Part shown: positions 33,370-36,260 of the stretch, piece by piece | Numbering within the stretch: the stretch's first letter is position 1 | Layout: the number at the start of each line of letters is the position of its first letter | DNA from: Caulobacter sp. | GTDB taxonomy: Bacteria > Pseudomonadota > Alphaproteobacteria > Caulobacterales > Caulobacteraceae | DNA: 36,260 bases | Assembly: GCA_019636175.1 (NCBI GenBank) | Contig: JAHBYC010000027.1 | Location: forward strand, 1-36,260 | Reading direction: 5' to 3' | Translations under genes and position numbers: made by a program | Notes under the pieces: model-generated | The model's input: the letters and a program-made list of their open reading frames with translations, nothing else | What the model was told of the DNA's origin: nothing | Database searches by the model: none

Positions 33370-33879
33370 TCACGTCTTCTTCGGTGCGGCGGGCTTCTTC
33401 GCGGCCGGTTTGCGGGCGACCGCCTTTGTCGCGGCGGGCGCCTTGGCCGGAACCACCTTGGCGGCCGGCGGCGCGGCCAGCAGGTCGCGGATCTCGATCA
33501 GCAGGGCTTCGCTGGGGGTCGGCGGCGGCGGCTCGGCGGGAGCCGGCGCCTCTGCCTCCTTGCGGCGGGCGGCATTGACCAGCTTGACCAGCATGAACAC
33601 CGCGAAGGCGACGATCAGGAACTGGATGATGGTGTTGATGAACAGGCCGTAGCCGATGGCGACCTCGGCCTTCTCGGTGACCGGATCGGCCTGGATCAGG
33701 ACGTATTTCAGCTTGGAGAAATCGACCTGGCCCAGCAGCACCCCGATCGGCGGCATGATGATCTGGTCGACCAGGGCGGTGACGATCTTTCCGAACGAGG
33801 CGCCAATGATCACGCCGACAGCGAGATCGACGACGTTGCCCCGGGAAATGAACTGACGAAACTCGGCGACGATACCCAT
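33370..33879 (-). CDS. mscL: Large-conductance mechanosensitive channel MscL
   Basis: MscL opens under membrane tension to release solutes during osmotic downshock. The 169-residue product has the N-terminal helix and TM1 ([32 protein letters not shown]), the periplasmic loop ([12 protein letters not shown]), TM2 ([25 protein letters not shown]) and the cytoplasmic helix [12 protein letters not shown]. About 30 further residues, rich in Ala, Lys and Pro ([19 protein letters not shown]), extend past the usual end; most MscLs have about 135-150 residues. GAGGAG precedes ATG 33879. Confidence 0.95.
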   Translation of the reverse strand: MGIVAEFRQFISRGNVVDLAVGVIIGASFGKIVTALVDQIIMPPIGVLLGQVDFSKLKYVLIQADPVTEKAEVAIGYGLFINTIIQFLIVAFAVFMLVKLVNAARRKEAEAPAPAEPPPPTPSEALLIEIRDLLAAPPAAKVVPAKAPAATKAVARKPAAKKPAAPKKT

Positions 33880-33941
33880 GGCTGGAATCTCCTCGGATTG
33901 ACGGGGCCGCGCGCGGCGGCCGGCGCGGCCCGGCCTGCCGC

Positions 33942-34223
33942 TCAGTCGGCGTTGAGCCGGGCGCGCAGTTCCTTGCCGCTCTTGAAGAAGGGCACATGCT
34001 TGGCCCGCACATCAACGGTCTCGCCGGTGCGGGGGTTGCGACCCGAGCGGGCCGGACGCGACCGCACCGAAAAGGCGCCAAAGCCGCGCAGCTCCACCCG
34101 GCCGCCCTGTTCCAGCGCGTGGATCATCTTTTCCAGAATTACGCCCACCACCCGCTCGATATCCTTCTGGGTGAGGTGTGGATTCTCCGCCGCCAGACTG
34201 GCGATCAACTCCGACTTGATCAT
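33942..34223 (-). CDS. ihfB: Integration host factor, beta subunit
   Basis: IHF is a heterodimeric DNA-bending protein. The 93-residue product has [26 protein letters not shown] and the DNA-binding arm [27 protein letters not shown] 34223 gives the standard length; an in-frame upstream start at 34289 would add 22 unlike residues. ihfB commonly follows rpsA; here an opposing gene lies between them. mscL begins 62 bases downstream. Confidence 0.94.
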   Translation of the reverse strand: MIKSELIASLAAENPHLTQKDIERVVGVILEKMIHALEQGGRVELRGFGAFSVRSRPARSGRNPRTGETVDVRAKHVPFFKSGKELRARLNAD

Positions 34224-34369
34224 TCTTCTATCCCCGGACCCCGCCACTAAGGCCGGGCGACCTTTGCCCAACTCACCCTGAGTCTTCAAGGGGTTGCATA
34301 AATTTTGCGGACGTTAAACCGGACGCAAGGCTGCCTGGCTATGCTCAGGGCGAGTATGGGCGCGTAAAC

Positions 34370-35215
34370 ATGCAACAAACCACGGACGCCGGGACCCGAC
34401 CGGCCCGAGCCGCAGGTCTGGAGGCCATGCGAGGGCCCAGGGTCCGGGTGAGGCTGGCCGCATCGGTGGGCGGCGATCTGTTGATCGACGGACGTCTTCG
34501 GCCGGCGATCGGACTGAAGGAGGGCGGTCTTCGCGGCCGGGCCCTGGTCTATCGCCTGACCGAGGTCGAGGGCGAGCATCGTCGACTCGATCCGACAAGT
34601 CTCAACAGCGTCGACGCCGGGCGGGTCGACATGGCCGCCATGGAGGCGGCCTTCGGCGCCCTGGAGCCGCCGGCGCCCGGCGAGCGGCCGCCGCTGCTGA
34701 TCCTGCCGGTCAACTGGACCACCCTGCGGTCGGAGAAGTCCCGCCGGCGGCTGTTGCGCCGGGCGGCGGTGGGCCAGATCGAGCATGGCGTCCTGGCCCT
34801 GTGCGAGGTGATCGGCCTGGACCCGGGCACGCCCCGGACCGTGCTGCATGAGGTCACCGGCGGTCTGAAGCCGATCTTTCGCGGCGTCCTGGCCCGGACC
34901 CGCCCGGACCCGCCGATGGTGCGCCATCTGGCCGGGTGCGGTTTCACCGGGGCCTCGATCCTGGCCGACCGTCTGGAGGCGGCCGAGGATGAGAAGGAAA
35001 TGCTTCGCCGGGTGCTGATGCTGCAGACCATCGGCCCCGGCATCCTGATCCATGGGGTCGGGTCGGTGCTGGCGCTGGGCGCGGCGCGGGCGGCGGGCGC
35101 CAGCTGGGCCAGCCTGGACATCACGCCCGGAGGCCGCGAGGCCGGAAAGCTGCTGGAAGAAACAAAAGCGGCGGCCGGGTTGCCCCGACCGCCGCATATT
35201 GTCGACCCGACCTGA
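34370..35215 (+). CDS. Protein of unknown function, possibly a degenerate EAL-like domain
   Basis: I do not recognise this 281-residue soluble protein. The segments LLILPVNWTTLRSEKSRRRLL, then PMVRHLAGCGFTGASILADRL and GPGILIHGVGSVLALGAARAAGASWASLD follow the spacing of a c-di-GMP EAL domain. The catalytic EAL glutamate and metal ligands are not evident, so any such domain would be inactive. This is a weak inference. The start is uncertain: ATG 34370 has no good ribosome binding site, and ATG 34427 follows GGAGG by only two bases. It is divergent from ihfB and convergent with rpsA. Confidence 0.6.
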   Translation: MQQTTDAGTRPARAAGLEAMRGPRVRVRLAASVGGDLLIDGRLRPAIGLKEGGLRGRALVYRLTEVEGEHRRLDPTSLNSVDAGRVDMAAMEAAFGALEPPAPGERPPLLILPVNWTTLRSEKSRRRLLRRAAVGQIEHGVLALCEVIGLDPGTPRTVLHEVTGGLKPIFRGVLARTRPDPPMVRHLAGCGFTGASILADRLEAAEDEKEMLRRVLMLQTIGPGILIHGVGSVLALGAARAAGASWASLDITPGGREAGKLLEETKAAAGLPRPPHIVDPT

Positions 35216-35241
35216 AGGGTCGGGGCAGGAGGGCCGCGCGA

Positions 35242-35257
35242 GCGCCGCAAGCGGCGC
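35242..35257. terminator. Hairpin between convergent genes
   Basis: GCGCCGC-AA-GCGGCGC is a perfect inverted repeat in the 57-base gap between the unknown gene and rpsA. No T-run follows on either strand. CGACCC...GGGTCG at about 35202-35221 forms a second hairpin overlapping the stop codon. Confidence 0.4.
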
Positions 35258-35272
35258 CCACGCCAGCCGCCC

Positions 35273-36260
35273 CTAGTCCTTCGAAGCCTTCTCGCGCAGG
35301 GCGGCGCCGAGGATGTCGCCCAGCGAAGCGCCGGAATCCGAGGAACCGTACTGTTCGATGGCCGTCTTCTCGTCGGTCATCTCCAGGGCCTTGATCGAGA
35401 CCGACACCTTGCGGGCGGCCTTGTCCACGGCGGTCACCTGGGCGTCGACGCGGTCGCCGACGGCGAAGCGCTCGGGGCGCTGCTCCTGACGGTCGCGCGA
35501 CAGATCCGACTTGCGGATGAAGGCGGTCATCGGGGCTTCCTCGTCACCGAACTTCACTTCGATGCCGCCGGTGGTCACTTCGGTCACGGTGCAGGTGACG
35601 GTCTGGCCGCGGCGGAAGCTGTCGCCGGCCATCGGATCGCCGGCCAGTTGCTTGACGCCCAGGCTGATGCGCTCCTTCTCGACGTCGACGTCGAGGACGC
35701 GCGCCTTGACCATGTCGCCCTTCTTGTACTTGGCCAGGGCTTCTTCGCCCGAGACGGCCCAGTCCAGGTCGGACAGGTGCACCATGCCGTCGATCTCGCC
35801 GTCCAGGCCGATGAACAGGCCGAACTCGGTGGCGTTCTTGACTTCGCCCTCGACGGTCGAACCGATCGGGTGATCGGCCAGGAACTTCTCCCACGGGTTG
35901 GCCGCGGCCTGCTTGAGGCCCAGGCTGACCCGGCGCTTGGAGCTGTCGACGTCCAGCACGATGACGTCCACTTCCTGCGAGGTGGAGACGATCTTGCCGG
36001 GGTGGACGTTCTTCTTGGTCCAGGACATTTCCGAGACGTGCACCAGGCCTTCAACGCCGGCTTCCAGCTCAACAAACGCGCCGTAGTCGGTGATGTTGGT
36101 GATGCGGCCGGTGAACTTGGCGCCGACCGGGTACTTGGCTTCGACGCCGTCCCACGGGTCCGACTGCAGCTGCTTCATGCCGAGGCTGATGCGCTGGGTG
36201 TCGGGGTTGATCTTGACGATCTGGACCTTGACGGTGTCGCCCACGGCCAGGACCTGGCTG
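35273..36260 (-). CDS. rpsA: 30S ribosomal protein S1 (5' part outside window)
   Basis: S1 binds mRNA and unfolds it on the 30S subunit. The frame is open to the right edge of the window, so the N-terminal part is missing. The visible 328 residues contain the end of one S1 domain (VKINPDTQRISLGMKQL) and three further S1 repeats (FTGRITNITDYGAFVELEAG..., VEGEVKNATEFGLFIGLDG..., and TCTVTEVTTGGIEVKFGDEE), followed by a C-terminal tail. Its C-terminus (SLGDILGAALREKASKD) is typical of alphaproteobacterial S1. It converges with the gene at 34370. Confidence 0.96.
   Translation of the reverse strand, partial: SQVLAVGDTVKVQIVKINPDTQRISLGMKQLQSDPWDGVEAKYPVGAKFTGRITNITDYGAFVELEAGVEGLVHVSEMSWTKKNVHPGKIVSTSQEVDVIVLDVDSSKRRVSLGLKQAAANPWEKFLADHPIGSTVEGEVKNATEFGLFIGLDGEIDGMVHLSDLDWAVSGEEALAKYKKGDMVKARVLDVDVEKERISLGVKQLAGDPMAGDSFRRGQTVTCTVTEVTTGGIEVKFGDEEAPMTAFIRKSDLSRDRQEQRPERFAVGDRVDAQVTAVDKAARKVSVSIKALEMTDEKTAIEQYGSSDSGASLGDILGAALREKASKD

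Overview
The window is a GC-rich (about 70%) chromosomal segment that looks like an alphaproteobacterium of the Caulobacterales (Caulobacter/Phenylobacterium type). The basis is gene order (ybeY-corC-lnt-phrR-like-metK-trmB; rimP-nusA-ylxR-infB; rbfA-truB-rpsO-pnp; trpF-trpB-trpA-accD-folC; ihfB and rpsA), frequent GTG starts, stop/start overlaps, and many intergenic palindromic repeats. Genus assignment is inference. Most of the window is core housekeeping DNA. I see no rRNA, tRNA, CRISPR array, prophage or transposase.

Layout. Positions 1-5780 (+) carry ybeY (5' end outside the window), corC, lnt, an XRE regulator of the PhrR type, metK and trmB: ribosome maturation, envelope lipoprotein acylation, SAM synthesis and tRNA methylation. 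An 18-bp perfect palindrome sits in the metK promoter region. Positions 5781-11265 are accessory metabolism: a small membrane protein, a minus-strand pair (APH-like phosphotransferase, zinc alcohol dehydrogenase), a divergent CinA-like protein and an AtuA-family protein. Three copies of one palindromic repeat lie around the last two genes. Positions 11266-17856 are the rimP-nusA-ylxR-infB translation/transcription operon, with a recognisable promoter and an attenuator-like leader. Positions 17857-21979 separate infB from rbfA by 4.2 kb: a lipoprotein gene bracketed by a 124-bp direct repeat, a lower-GC small ORF, two small exported proteins, a dienelactone hydrolase-like protein and an exported HExxH protein. 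Positions 21980-26098 are rbfA-truB-rpsO-pnp. A TetR regulator follows. From 34223 down to 26826 the minus strand holds ihfB, mscL, an exported protein, trpF, trpB, a small exported ORF, trpA, accD and folC, most of them tightly packed. A plus-strand unknown gene and the 3' part of rpsA close the window.

Most interesting points: (1) a 202-bp inverted-repeat element sits inside the ybeY reading frame and adds about 67 low-complexity residues; (2) a lower-GC, TTG-started small exported protein gene lies exactly between trpB and trpA with 4-nt overlaps at both ends; (3) a 124-bp duplication carries the infB terminator plus the start of a lipoprotein gene, leaves a 27-codon remnant, and supplies the last 15 codons of an opposing ORF; (4) the rimP leader ends in a strong terminator hairpin before the first gene; (5) palindromic repeats of four types occur within 30 kb. 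I did not find a clear new defence or mobile system.
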